Source of the DNA: Thermocrinis sp.
GTDB lineage: Bacteria; Aquificota; Aquificia; Aquificales; Aquificaceae
Length of the DNA: 25,705 nucleotides
Assembly: GCF_036781485.1 (NCBI RefSeq)
Contig: NZ_DAIQAX010000003.1
Coordinates: 1 to 25,705 of the forward strand
Direction of reading: 5' to 3'
Shown here piece after piece: positions 6,858 to 14,365 of the stretch (positions are counted from its first letter, which is position 1; every line of letters begins with the position of its first letter). Below the pieces are notes generated by a model, which ran no database searches, was not told the origin of the DNA, and was given only the letters and a program-made list of their open reading frames with translations. The position numbers were made by a program, and so were the translations under genes.

Positions 6858-6912
6858 CCTCCTTGTGTTTATAGGGGCATAAAATTTTAACAAATTTTTA
6901 AAATTTTAACAA
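6858..6912 (-). promoter_or_regulatory. Predicted hpf promoter and ribosome binding site
   Basis: On minus, TTGTTA (6912-6907), a 17-nt spacer and TAAAAT (6889-6884) form a well-spaced sigma-70-type promoter; matches are 4/6 and 5/6. The start should be near 6877, giving a leader of about 26 nt that contains AGGAGG (6863-6858), 6 nt before ATG 6851. The -35 and -10 lie in different copies of a 19-bp tandem repeat. TTGTTA also resembles a half-site of Crp/Fnr-family operators, and a gene of that family lies just upstream. Confidence 0.5.
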
Positions 6913-6918
6913 ATTTTT
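6881..6918 (+). repeat. Perfect 19-bp tandem duplication in the hpf upstream region
   Basis: The unit AAAATTTTAACAAATTTTT occurs at 6881-6899 and again, identically and without a gap, at 6900-6918. The junction creates TTAAAATTTTAA (6898-6909), the same 12-bp palindrome found in the apgM divergent promoter at 5429-5440. Very low complexity makes chance or slippage possible, but both copies are exact over 19 bp. Confidence 0.85.
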
Positions 6919-6923
6919 TTTTA

Positions 6924-7628
6924 TTAGACAGATAACCTTTCCAGCTCCCTACGCTTAAGTATTTCTATGAAACCCCTTTCTGTGTTTATAATACCCATCT
7001 TCTTCCACTTACTCATTACCCTTATGGTGGTTTCCACGGTAGTGCCAGTCATTTCTGCTATATCGTTTCTAGTTAATGGAGCATCTATAACTATAGTTTC
7101 TTCATACTTTTTACCTATCCTATCCGCTATCTCTAAAAGAACCTTTGCGATCCTCTCCTCTACCTTACCACCAGCTATGCTCTTTAAAGTTTCATATGTT
7201 TTCAACAGCGTTGCGGTAGCCTCACAGGTCATCTTAATAGCAATGGCGGGATGTTTTATGGCTAAGTTTATGAAATCTTTGTTTGATATGTAAAGGGCTT
7301 TTGATTCTGTTATAGCTTTGGCTGTGTAAGTATTTTTGGGTGTTTTCTTCCCCCATTCTATCCAACCAAATATGTCGCCTGGATAGACAAGTCGAACTAT
7401 TACTATCCTAGCATCGTGGGTTTCCTTTAAAAGCTTTATTAACCCCTCAAGAAGTATGTATATACCAGGTTCTGCTTCCTCTTCAAAAAATAGATACTCA
7501 CCTTTTCTAAAACTCTTTTCCTGCATATACTGAAGAGCCTGTTTCAGTTCATTCTCAGAAAGGTCCTCGAAAAGATGCAAGTTTTTTAGATCCTTAATCT
7601 TCCCTTCTCCAGAAAAAGTTTTTGCCAT
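6924..7628 (-). CDS. Crp/Fnr-family transcriptional regulator
   Basis: 234 residues: an N-terminal cyclic-nucleotide-binding-like beta roll (about 20-135), a long dimer helix (about 140-170) and a C-terminal winged helix. Seen: FRKGEYLFFEEEAEPGIYIL in the beta roll, VYPGDIFGWIEW, and the helix-turn-helix APLTRNDIAEMTGTTVETTIRV. It lacks the N-terminal cysteine cluster of oxygen-sensing Fnr; only one Cys is present, in the dimer helix region, so it probably does not carry a 4Fe-4S cluster. The cAMP-contacting RxS of Crp is not evident, so the ligand is unknown. ATG 7628 has AGGAGG just upstream, so the 43-nt overlap with the aminopeptidase gene is real. It may regulate hpf or the mlaD operon (inference from position). 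Confidence 0.88.
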   Translation of the reverse strand: MAKTFSGEGKIKDLKNLHLFEDLSENELKQALQYMQEKSFRKGEYLFFEEEAEPGIYILLEGLIKLLKETHDARIVIVRLVYPGDIFGWIEWGKKTPKNTYTAKAITESKALYISNKDFINLAIKHPAIAIKMTCEATATLLKTYETLKSIAGGKVEERIAKVLLEIADRIGKKYEETIVIDAPLTRNDIAEMTGTTVETTIRVMSKWKKMGIINTERGFIEILKRRELERLSV

Positions 7629-8665
7629 CCTTTTCCTCCTATCATTACTGTGGGTTCAAAGATAACATAATCTGTGTGAAAGGGCACTTTGTTAATACCA
7701 CCAAAGGTATGATTGTCTCCTATGGCTACATGCACCGTGCCCAATATCTTCTCGCATTCTAAGACGTTATCTACCCTTTTTGCCTTAGGGTTTGTTCCCA
7801 CTCCCAGCTCCGCAATAGTCCTTGCCCTTTCGTGTTCTTTGAATACCTTTTCCAAATATTTAACGTATGGGTCAAAGCCTTCTATCTCTTCCACCGCACC
7901 ATCTTTGAACTTGAAGGTTATGGGACTGTCTAAACGCCTGTCTGGTCCGTAAAGAATAGTCATCTTACCATAAGCTGAGTCTTCTACAGGTGCTATAAAG
8001 GACTCTCCTGCAGGCAAGTTACCATAATCTCCAGGTCTATGAAACAGACCTGTATCTGCTATGGCTTGCCTTCCCTTTATAGAAAACTCCAGCTGAGTTC
8101 CATCTGCCTTTATCTCCACCCATTCTCCTTCTGTTAGAATTTCAGCTATCTGATTACTAACCCTACCCACCTCTTCCCAATCCACATCCATAGGACCGTA
8201 AAACATCTCTGGCTCAAAAAGGGGCATGGATGCGTACCTCACTCCAAAGTACCTTGTAAGAACTTTTCTATAAAATGTATGCGTCGTGGAATAGTAAGGA
8301 AAGGCTATAATCACGTGGGGTAAATCTTGGGCATGTTTTTTGAGTATGCTTAAAACATCCTCCTCTGAATAACTTTCCTTGTTTATTACTCTTCTAAACA
8401 GACCACTCCTTTTTAGCTCCTCTATGGGAGACTCACCGAAGGTTTCTATCCATACTTCCTCAGGGGGTTCTTTGCCGTGTTGCCCCAGAGAAGAGTATTG
8501 TATTTTCTTCACTCTCTTAGACATTAATTTACCAACTTGGTAAAACTCTTCCAAAAGGTCAGCAAGATAGGGTTTGGTATCATCGGTAATCAAAAGCAGA
8601 GTCTCGTCCTCTCTCAAATTCATGTTGATGCGATAGAGTTTTTCTATGTGAGCTTCAAACATCAT
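7586..8665 (-). CDS. M29-type (AmpS/aminopeptidase T-like) metallopeptidase
   Basis: 359 residues. M29 enzymes are metal-dependent aminopeptidases known from thermophiles, cytoplasmic and dimeric. Seen: the C-terminal catalytic half with NLPAGESFIAPVEDSAYG (a conserved Glu metal ligand in the family), ELGVGTNPKAK, the CEKILGTVHVAIGDNHTFGG segment with His, Asp and Glu ligand candidates, and VPFHTDYVIFEPTV. The N-terminal half is an alpha/beta region with fewer known motifs. Related dioxygenases of the NicX type share this fold, so a non-peptidase role is not excluded. Two ATGs stand side by side at 8665 and 8662. No Shine-Dalgarno is present; a weak -10-like TATTAA lies 8 nt upstream. It follows mlaD after 39 nt and overlaps the Crp/Fnr gene by 43 nt. 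Confidence 0.8.
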   Translation of the reverse strand: MMFEAHIEKLYRINMNLREDETLLLITDDTKPYLADLLEEFYQVGKLMSKRVKKIQYSSLGQHGKEPPEEVWIETFGESPIEELKRSGLFRRVINKESYSEEDVLSILKKHAQDLPHVIIAFPYYSTTHTFYRKVLTRYFGVRYASMPLFEPEMFYGPMDVDWEEVGRVSNQIAEILTEGEWVEIKADGTQLEFSIKGRQAIADTGLFHRPGDYGNLPAGESFIAPVEDSAYGKMTILYGPDRRLDSPITFKFKDGAVEEIEGFDPYVKYLEKVFKEHERARTIAELGVGTNPKAKRVDNVLECEKILGTVHVAIGDNHTFGGINKVPFHTDYVIFEPTVMIGGKGWQKLFLEKGRLRI

Positions 8666-8704
8666 ATAAAAATTTAATACGAAAAATGCTAGGATAATCT
8701 AAAT
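8666..8704 (-). promoter_or_regulatory. Weak candidate promoter upstream of the M29 gene
   Basis: The 39-nt gap between mlaD and the aminopeptidase gene is A+T-rich. On minus it contains TTAGAT, 17 nt, TATTAA, then 8 nt and ATG 8665. The -35 match is poor. If used, the transcript would be leaderless, in line with other starts in the window; otherwise the gene is read through from mlaD without a ribosome site. Confidence 0.3.
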
Positions 8705-10246
8705 TTAAGGAAGTGGTAACCTTAATGTGCCTAAGATGTACTTTAGGTCATTATCCGTAAATAAAACTCCCACTCCTGCCATTCCGCCCCTTAACTTCTC
8801 ATTAAGAAGGTCATCACCACCCACCCTTATATACAAAGGACCCTTTACATTGTATTGCAATCCAACCTGGAGGTTTGGCTTTAGCTTTTTGTTATTTTCT
8901 TTCCTTCCAAAATCCCAAAAATCGGAAAAGAGCATGATCTTTTCATTCCAGATCAGGTCAAAGCCTATACCGCCTTCAGACTCTTTCAACCCAGCTCTAA
9001 ATACTGTCTCTTTACCAAAAACGGGGAATATCCTCGCATATTGAAGCGTAAATTGGGGAGTAAATTCTTTTTTTGTTATTGTGCCCGCATTACTTGTTTC
9101 CTCATAGGTTATTCTACCCTTTGAATTACCAACTATCTCCGCCAAGTAGTATTTTTGATTGTCTGGTTGCACTTTTATACTAAGTATTCCTTTGCCTTCG
9201 TTGTCTTTGTAAATCTCTCCTCTAAAACCTATGTAAAAGTTGGTCCTTCTAGCCACTTCTCCGGCCTGGGAGAAGACTCTTGTGGCGGAGGCTATATTTT
9301 TGTATAGTTCCTCATCTTTGACCAACTTTCCAATGGTGCCCTCCCCTTTTTCAATTCTAGAAAGAATGAGGTTCAGATTTTCAGTGGCCTCTGCAAGGTT
9401 TTTAGATAAGGATCGCAAATCTTCTCTGTTTTCGGAAACCACCAAGTTAAGATTCTTTGAAAGTTCGTTTAGATTTTTGACTAACTCGGGAAGAGTAGTT
9501 TTGGTATCCTCTGAAATCTCCCTCAGATTTTTTACTATTTGCTTTATATCTTGTCTGTTTTCGGAGGCGATGCTTTCTAAGGTTATTGCAAGCCTATCTA
9601 TGTTTTCTATTGTTTGAGGGAGTGTTCTGCTAAGGTTATCAGAAAGAACTTTTATTGAGTATATGGCAACTCTGAGATTATCCCTGTTCTCTGCAGTAAT
9701 CTGGTTAAGGTTGTAAGTAAGTATTCTTAGATTTTCCATAATTTGCTTAATATCTTCTCTGTTTTCCGCGAGAATAAGTTGGAAGTTCTGTGCAAGAAGC
9801 TTAACTGCTTCTGATGCCATAGTCAACTCCTTTATCAATTTATCCGTATCTGCATAGCCTAAGGTTTGACTTATAACTCCGCCTTCCTTTAAGACACCAG
9901 CTTGGGAACTACCCGGATGTATAGAAAGGTACTTATCGCCCATAAGTCCAAGTGTGCCGATCTCAGCAGATGCATCTTTATAGAGGACAACATCCTTAGC
10001 TACTTCAAAGACCACCTTGACCCTTTCGCCTTCCAAACTTATGCTCTTAACTTTACCGCTCTTTATACCAGCCACTCTAACTTCCGCACCAACCGACAGT
10101 CCAGCCACATCTTTGAAATAAACCACGTACTCTTTGGTAGGTGGTCTAAAAAGAGGAATATCTCCAAAGGTTATTATCAGAAAGGCAAAAGCCAAAGCTA
10201 CAGCTAATACAAAAGCACCAAGTTTTGCCTCTACGGATAACCTCAT
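8705..10246 (-). CDS. mlaD: MCE/MlaD-family lipid transport protein with helical repeats and a beta-rich C-terminus
   Basis: 513 residues from ATG 10246. MlaD/MCE proteins are inner-membrane anchored, form rings in the periplasm and carry phospholipid between membranes for an MlaFE-type ABC transporter. Seen: one N-terminal membrane helix (about 8-28), the MCE domain (about 36-112, FKDVAGLSVGAEVRVAGIKS and ASAEIGTLGLMGDKYLSI), a long helical region (about 135-300) with four ENR-D-I/L repeats, the common KGEGTIGKLVKDEELY motif, and a beta-rich C-terminal domain (about 340-513) ending in LRLPLP. It is much longer than E. coli MlaD (about 180). The frame is open 11 codons further, but ATG 10246 gives a proper membrane anchor and has TATACT six bases upstream. 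No mlaE or mlaF lies in the window. Confidence 0.85.
   Translation of the reverse strand: MRLSVEAKLGAFVLAVALAFAFLIITFGDIPLFRPPTKEYVVYFKDVAGLSVGAEVRVAGIKSGKVKSISLEGERVKVVFEVAKDVVLYKDASAEIGTLGLMGDKYLSIHPGSSQAGVLKEGGVISQTLGYADTDKLIKELTMASEAVKLLAQNFQLILAENREDIKQIMENLRILTYNLNQITAENRDNLRVAIYSIKVLSDNLSRTLPQTIENIDRLAITLESIASENRQDIKQIVKNLREISEDTKTTLPELVKNLNELSKNLNLVVSENREDLRSLSKNLAEATENLNLILSRIEKGEGTIGKLVKDEELYKNIASATRVFSQAGEVARRTNFYIGFRGEIYKDNEGKGILSIKVQPDNQKYYLAEIVGNSKGRITYEETSNAGTITKKEFTPQFTLQYARIFPVFGKETVFRAGLKESEGGIGFDLIWNEKIMLFSDFWDFGRKENNKKLKPNLQVGLQYNVKGPLYIRVGGDDLLNEKLRGGMAGVGVLFTDNDLKYILGTLRLPLP
9349..9766 (-). repeat. Helical repeat region inside mlaD
   Basis: The residues ENR begin at 161, 186, 229 and 272 of the 513-residue protein. 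The spacing is 25, then exactly 43 and 43 residues. Both 43-residue units carry a TLP tripeptide about 22-25 residues in (SRTLPQTIEN and KTTLPELVKN), a likely helix kink. The short first unit lacks an 18-residue portion that includes it. The DNA shows the same periodicity as repeated ctgttttc-type blocks. Confidence 0.7.
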
Positions 10247-10280
10247 AGGTATAGTATAAATAATAATTGCTTTTTGCAAA
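10247..10280 (-). promoter_or_regulatory. Predicted mlaD promoter (leaderless)
   Basis: On minus, TTTGCA (10280-10275, 4/6 to consensus), a 16-nt spacer, TATACT (10258-10253, 5/6), then 6 nt and ATG 10246. No Shine-Dalgarno lies between. The -35 region overlaps the candidate cimA promoter on the other strand. Confidence 0.5.
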
Positions 10281-10305
10281 TTGTTTGCTTAAACTTTTCA
10301 TAACT
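10267..10305 (+). promoter_or_regulatory. Candidate cimA promoter
   Basis: TTGCTT (10267-10272), a 17-nt spacer and TAAACT (10290-10295), then 10 nt and ATG 10306. There is no Shine-Dalgarno before this ATG, so the leader is short or absent. The spacing is good and the -10 match is moderate. Confidence 0.4.
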
Positions 10306-11889
10306 ATGGGCGAAAAGGTTTATGCTTACGATACTACTTTGAGAGATGGCTCCCAAGCAGAAGGAGTGAATTTTTCTATAGAGGATAAACTGAGGATAAT
10401 TTCTAAGCTGGATGAGTTCGGTGTGGATTACATAGAATGTGGCTGGCCTGGATCAAATCCTAAGGATACGCTTCTTTTTGAAAAGCTCAAAAAAGTGAAG
10501 TTAAACAGGTCAAAGATTGTGGCCTTTGGTGCCACCAGAAGGCCCGGAAAAAGGGTGGAAGAGGATCCGCAGGTGGAAAATCTAATAAAGTCTTCCGCTC
10601 AAACCATTACTATCTTTGGTAAGAGTTGGGATTTTCACGTTTTAGAGGCTCTCAAAACAAGTTTAGAAGAAAACCTTGATATGATAGCCCAGACGGTGGA
10701 GTATCTTAAAAGGCATGTGCCAGAGGTGATTTTTGATGCAGAACACTTCTTTGACGGATACAAAAGAAACCCAAATTATGCTTTAGAAGTCCTTAGGCAT
10801 GCCCTTCAGGGGGGTGCAGACTGGATCGTGCTGTGCGACACAAACGGTGGATGCTTGCCTCATGAGATATACGAGATAACAAAAAAGGTTAGAGAAGTCT
10901 TTCCAGAGGCAAAGATTGGTATTCATGTGCATAACGATTCGGACTGTGCGGTGTCAAACTCTATTATGGCAGTTTTAGCTGGAGCCAGACAGGTGCATGG
11001 CACTATAAACGGTATAGGGGAAAGGACTGGAAACGCAAATCTCTGCTCTGTGATTGCAAACCTACAGCTAAAGCTTGGCTTTTCTGTTGTTCCAGAAGAA
11101 AACCTGAGAAAACTTACCGAATTGGCCCACTTTGTAGCGGAAATTTCCAATATACCCGTGCCGAGAAACATGCCCTACGTGGGAGATAGTGCCTTTGCTC
11201 ACAAAGCAGGAGTGCACGCCTCTGCAGTGTTGAAAGAAAGTAGAACTTACGAACACATAGACCCTTCCTTGGTAGGAAACAGAAGAAAGATAACTGTTTC
11301 TGACCTATCTGGAAAGAGCAACGTAGTGTATAAGCTAAGAGAAATGGGTATTGAGGTAGATGAAAGGTCCCCTGAGGTTTTGAGGCTTGTAGAGAAAATA
11401 AAAGAGTTGGAGAAAGAAGGTTATCACTTTGAGGCTGCAGAAGCTTCTTTTGAGCTACTCTGTAAAAGACACTTTGGTTTGGTTCGGAACTACTTTGACT
11501 TGGACGCATACAGAGTCCTAATAGCTAAAAGGAGCACGGATGAGTTACCAGTTTCAGAGGCTACAGTGAGGTTGGTTGTTGAAGGGGTCAAAGAGCACAC
11601 CGCTTCTTTAGGAAACGGCCCAGTTAGCGCTTTGGACAAAGCCCTTAGAAAAGCCCTGGAAGAATTCTATCCAAACTTACAAGAAGTTCAGCTCATAGAC
11701 TATAAGGTTAGGATTGTGAATGAATCTGAAGGAACATCCGCAAAGGTCCGAGTGCTTATAGAATCAACGGACGGAAAAAGGAAGTGGGGAACGGTGGGCG
11801 TCTCAGAAAACATAATAGAGGCATCCTGGATAGCCCTCACAGACAGCCTTGTGTATAAGCTGATGAAGGATGAGGAGGAAATACAGTGA
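10306..11889 (+). CDS. cimA: (R)-citramalate synthase
   Basis: 527 residues from ATG 10306. It condenses pyruvate with acetyl-CoA to citramalate, the first step of the threonine-independent isoleucine route, in the cytoplasm. Seen: the HMGL-like TIM barrel with YDTTLRDGSQAEGVNFS and ECGWPGSNPKD, the metal-binding GIHVHNDSDCAVSNS with GTINGIGERTGNANL, a linker domain with AHKAGVHASAVL, and a C-terminal LeuA-type regulatory domain (about 400-527), where isoleucine feedback is expected. Its length and early motifs fit the long CimA subfamily rather than LeuA. A TTG-started extension to 10267 exists, but the motif spacing favours ATG 10306. It overlaps ygfZ by 4 nt, so the two are probably co-translated. 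Confidence 0.93.
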   Translation: MGEKVYAYDTTLRDGSQAEGVNFSIEDKLRIISKLDEFGVDYIECGWPGSNPKDTLLFEKLKKVKLNRSKIVAFGATRRPGKRVEEDPQVENLIKSSAQTITIFGKSWDFHVLEALKTSLEENLDMIAQTVEYLKRHVPEVIFDAEHFFDGYKRNPNYALEVLRHALQGGADWIVLCDTNGGCLPHEIYEITKKVREVFPEAKIGIHVHNDSDCAVSNSIMAVLAGARQVHGTINGIGERTGNANLCSVIANLQLKLGFSVVPEENLRKLTELAHFVAEISNIPVPRNMPYVGDSAFAHKAGVHASAVLKESRTYEHIDPSLVGNRRKITVSDLSGKSNVVYKLREMGIEVDERSPEVLRLVEKIKELEKEGYHFEAAEASFELLCKRHFGLVRNYFDLDAYRVLIAKRSTDELPVSEATVRLVVEGVKEHTASLGNGPVSALDKALRKALEEFYPNLQEVQLIDYKVRIVNESEGTSAKVRVLIESTDGKRKWGTVGVSENIIEASWIALTDSLVYKLMKDEEEIQ

Positions 11890-12794
11890 AGTGGCTGATT
11901 CTTAAAAGGTCTAAAATTAAAGTTTTTGGTAAAAGTGGGAAAACGCTACCTAAGGGTTTTCAGGAAGAGCACACCGCCTTTCTCCATAATCTTTTAACAA
12001 ACGACATAAAGGGTATGAAGCCTTACACTTTGACCTACAACCTTTGGCTAAAGCAAAATGGCTTTCCCATTGAAGATTTTTTTGTGTATAAAATGGAAGA
12101 CCACTACATTTTGGATACGGGAGGGGATAGTGCCAAAATAATTGCTGAGTTTGAAAGATTAAAGCTTTCTCTGAAGGTCTATTTTCAGGACCTTACCGAG
12201 AGTTATAGACACCTTTTCGTCTTTGAAGAAGGCAGTAAAGAGTGGATAGAGAAAACCTTTGGACAAGTTCCACAGGAAGGAAGTTTTTTTGAAAAGGACG
12301 GTATTTTTGTAGCTAACAATACCATAAGGATTAGACAAGAGGGATTTGACGTCTTTGGAAAAATAGATTATCTTTTGGAACTTTTGCCAAAAAGTGAAAT
12401 GATCTCAGAAGAGGAGTTTGAAGACTTAAGGATAGAAAGATCTATACCAAAGATAAGCAAAGAGTTAAAAGATGGTTTTTCTCCTTTGGAAGCAGGTCTT
12501 TTACAAACCGCCATAAGCCTGACAAAGGGCTGTTATGTAGGTCAAGAAGTCATAGCCAGGATACACTACAAGGGAAGACTGCCAAGAACTTTAGCCCTAT
12601 TCCAAGTTCAAAACGTAAAGGAGGGGGAAAAGATTTTAGAGGGAGATAAGGACATAGGTATTATCACATCGGTATCCAGAAAGGGTTTAGCTTTGGGATA
12701 CGTGTTATATGCCAAGGCGGAGAAGGGTAAAGAATACACAACGGAAAACGGACGGGCAGTTTTGCTTGAAACCTTAACTCAGGAAAAGCCTTAG
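11886..12794 (+). CDS. ygfZ: YgfZ/GcvT-like folate-binding Fe-S maintenance protein
   Basis: 302 residues from GTG 11886. YgfZ (IBA57 in mitochondria) is a tetrahydrofolate-binding protein that supports assembly or repair of certain 4Fe-4S enzymes. Seen: the family signature TKGCYVGQEVIARIHYKGR, with its conserved Cys, at about residues 215-233, an N-terminal GcvT-like half with LTNDIKGM, and a short C-terminal barrel. The GTG start is supported by AGGAGGAAA 5-6 nt upstream and by the 4-nt overlap with the cimA stop (GTGA). Its link with cimA is probably only operon convenience. The 3' end overlaps the convergent flavoprotein gene by 21 nt. Confidence 0.9.
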   Translation: MKWLILKRSKIKVFGKSGKTLPKGFQEEHTAFLHNLLTNDIKGMKPYTLTYNLWLKQNGFPIEDFFVYKMEDHYILDTGGDSAKIIAEFERLKLSLKVYFQDLTESYRHLFVFEEGSKEWIEKTFGQVPQEGSFFEKDGIFVANNTIRIRQEGFDVFGKIDYLLELLPKSEMISEEEFEDLRIERSIPKISKELKDGFSPLEAGLLQTAISLTKGCYVGQEVIARIHYKGRLPRTLALFQVQNVKEGEKILEGDKDIGIITSVSRKGLALGYVLYAKAEKGKEYTTENGRAVLLETLTQEKP

Positions 12795-13835
12795 CCAGGC
12801 TTTGAAGAATAGACTTTTGTAGGTATATTCTCCAGTGAGAAGTTTGTAATAAGCTCTGAGTGCTTCTTTTTTGCTCCATTTGTAAGCCCATTTCTGAAAT
12901 CGGTAAGCTATCCTTGCAATCCTTCCAGCGTAGATTAGATCCTTTAGCATAGGCTTGCACAGTCTTTTGTATTCCAAGGCAGGGTCGGAGGGATTGGCAA
13001 GAATTGCCCTTGTGGCTAAGGTTGCTCCGTAAACAGCATAGTAAATTCCTTCCCCTAACAACGGATCTACACAATTGGAAGCATCTCCTACCAAAAGGAT
13101 CCTTTCACTACCACTGTGAAAGTCCCCTTCTTTTTCCAAATAGGGTATGTGCCAGCCGTGTATCTTTGGGTTTTCTTTCAAACCCAATCTTTTTGTGTAA
13201 TTTCTTAATATCTCCAAAAGATCATCCTTGCCGGCAGAGGCAATTCCCACGCTGTTTGGGAAAACCCACGCATAACCCCTTTCCACAAGCCCTATGTCTA
13301 TTCTCACTTCCTGATCCAAACCCGTCTCAGAAAAAAACTCCAAAGATCTAAAAAATTTATCTTTCTTATAACCAAGAGCTTTTGCAACCTTTGAATAAAA
13401 CCCATCCGCCCCTATTAAAAATTCTGCTTTTGCCTTTCCCCTACTTGTTAAAACCTCTATCCTTTTACCTTTGTTAAGTCCCAAAAACTCACATTCATCC
13501 CAAACTTCAGCACCAGCCTCCAAAGCTTTTTTTACCAAAAAGTAGTCAAACTCGGACCTATCCACTATGTAAGCTAAGGTGCTGGAGTGAGGCAAAGTAA
13601 AGAATTCTCTACCTTCATAACCAAGAGTCCCCACCTTTATAGTGTGCTTTATAAGATGGGTCCAACCTGTAGGCAAGAGTTTTTCTATCCTTGCAGAAAG
13701 ACATCCTGCGCACAGTTTAAATCTTGGAAGTGTACTTTTCTCTATAAGCAAAACCTTTAGCCCGCTTTTTGAAAGCTCGTAGGCGCTCATGGCCCCTGCG
13801 GGACCGCCACCTACTACAACTGCATCAAACTTCAT
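12774..13835 (-). CDS. Geranylgeranyl reductase family FAD-dependent oxidoreductase
   Basis: 353 residues. It belongs to the geranylgeranyl-reductase/PHBH-like flavoproteins, which reduce or oxidise isoprenoid chains or quinone-type substrates at the membrane surface. Seen: the FAD fold VVVGGGPAGAMSAYELSKSG at residues 6-25, the family LPRFKLCAGCLS segment, the GADGFYSKVAKALG central motif and the second FAD motif LLVGDASNCVDPLLGEGI. The C-terminus is basic and aromatic, as in membrane-associated members. The real substrate is uncertain; saturation of menaquinone or isoprenoid lipid chains is one possibility. It is last in the hisD-led run, overlapping the upstream unknown gene by 4 nt (ATGA). 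Confidence 0.82.
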   Translation of the reverse strand: MKFDAVVVGGGPAGAMSAYELSKSGLKVLLIEKSTLPRFKLCAGCLSARIEKLLPTGWTHLIKHTIKVGTLGYEGREFFTLPHSSTLAYIVDRSEFDYFLVKKALEAGAEVWDECEFLGLNKGKRIEVLTSRGKAKAEFLIGADGFYSKVAKALGYKKDKFFRSLEFFSETGLDQEVRIDIGLVERGYAWVFPNSVGIASAGKDDLLEILRNYTKRLGLKENPKIHGWHIPYLEKEGDFHSGSERILLVGDASNCVDPLLGEGIYYAVYGATLATRAILANPSDPALEYKRLCKPMLKDLIYAGRIARIAYRFQKWAYKWSKKEALRAYYKLLTGEYTYKSLFFKAWLRLFLS

Positions 13836-14365
13836 TTTTCTTCCACGAACAGAGAGAATATTTCAAGATTGAACCTTTTTCTTAATTCCCCTTTTATCAT
13901 GAAACTAAGTGCTGTTTTGTCCTGTTTAAACTGTGCGTACTTTTTAAGTATTTCTTTTTTCTCTTCCTCCGGCAGATTATCCCAAAGGTGTTTGTAAAGC
14001 TTTTTTTCCAAATCCATCAATATCTCCTCCGCTTCTATTTTATTGTTTGGTTTAACCTGTGGCACTGGAATAAACTGCCCTATCTTTTCTAACTTTTTTT
14101 CAAACTTTCTTTGCCAATCTTCTACTTCTGTTTTTGAAAAGCTTCTTTTTCTCACCTGCTGGATGTGTTTTAAAGCGAGAAATGCTGGTGTTTTCCGCCT
14201 TCTCTCGGGAGGAATGCTCGCGTAAAATCTTTTTATCCCTTCTTTTACCACATTCAGAGGATACTGATCCTGCTCCAGCCTCCTTAGGAACCACCTTTCC
14301 CTGGGTGACAGAAAAATTTCTCCTTTAAGCTTGAGTATTAACTCTACTATCTCTGAGTAAGACAC
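13832..14365 (-). CDS. Conserved-looking hypothetical protein, charged and helical
   Basis: 177 residues from GTG 14365; family not recognised. It is rich in Lys, Glu and Arg and has no signal peptide or membrane helix, so it is likely cytoplasmic. Residues 18-70 (LSPRERWFLRRLEQDQYPLN and the basic SIPPERRRKTP) look like a compact helical domain, perhaps nucleic-acid-binding given the charge. The C-terminal half is predicted helix with EEEKKEILKKYAQFKQ. The GTG start is supported by AAGGAGAG about 7 nt upstream. It overlaps the end of trm1 by 41 nt and the start of the flavoprotein gene by 4 nt, so it is a genuine operon member. Confidence 0.65.
   Translation of the reverse strand: MSYSEIVELILKLKGEIFLSPRERWFLRRLEQDQYPLNVVKEGIKRFYASIPPERRRKTPAFLALKHIQQVRKRSFSKTEVEDWQRKFEKKLEKIGQFIPVPQVKPNNKIEAEEILMDLEKKLYKHLWDNLPEEEKKEILKKYAQFKQDKTALSFMIKGELRKRFNLEIFSLFVEEK

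Noticed and set aside
6881..6918. Tandem 19-bp units as a mini CRISPR or phage attachment site
   Set aside because: The copies are adjacent without spacers, extremely A+T-rich, and no cas or integrase gene is near.
13004..13351. 115-residue plus-strand frame inside the flavoprotein gene
   Set aside because: It lies wholly antisense to a gene with clear FAD motifs, has no ribosome site and no recognisable domain.
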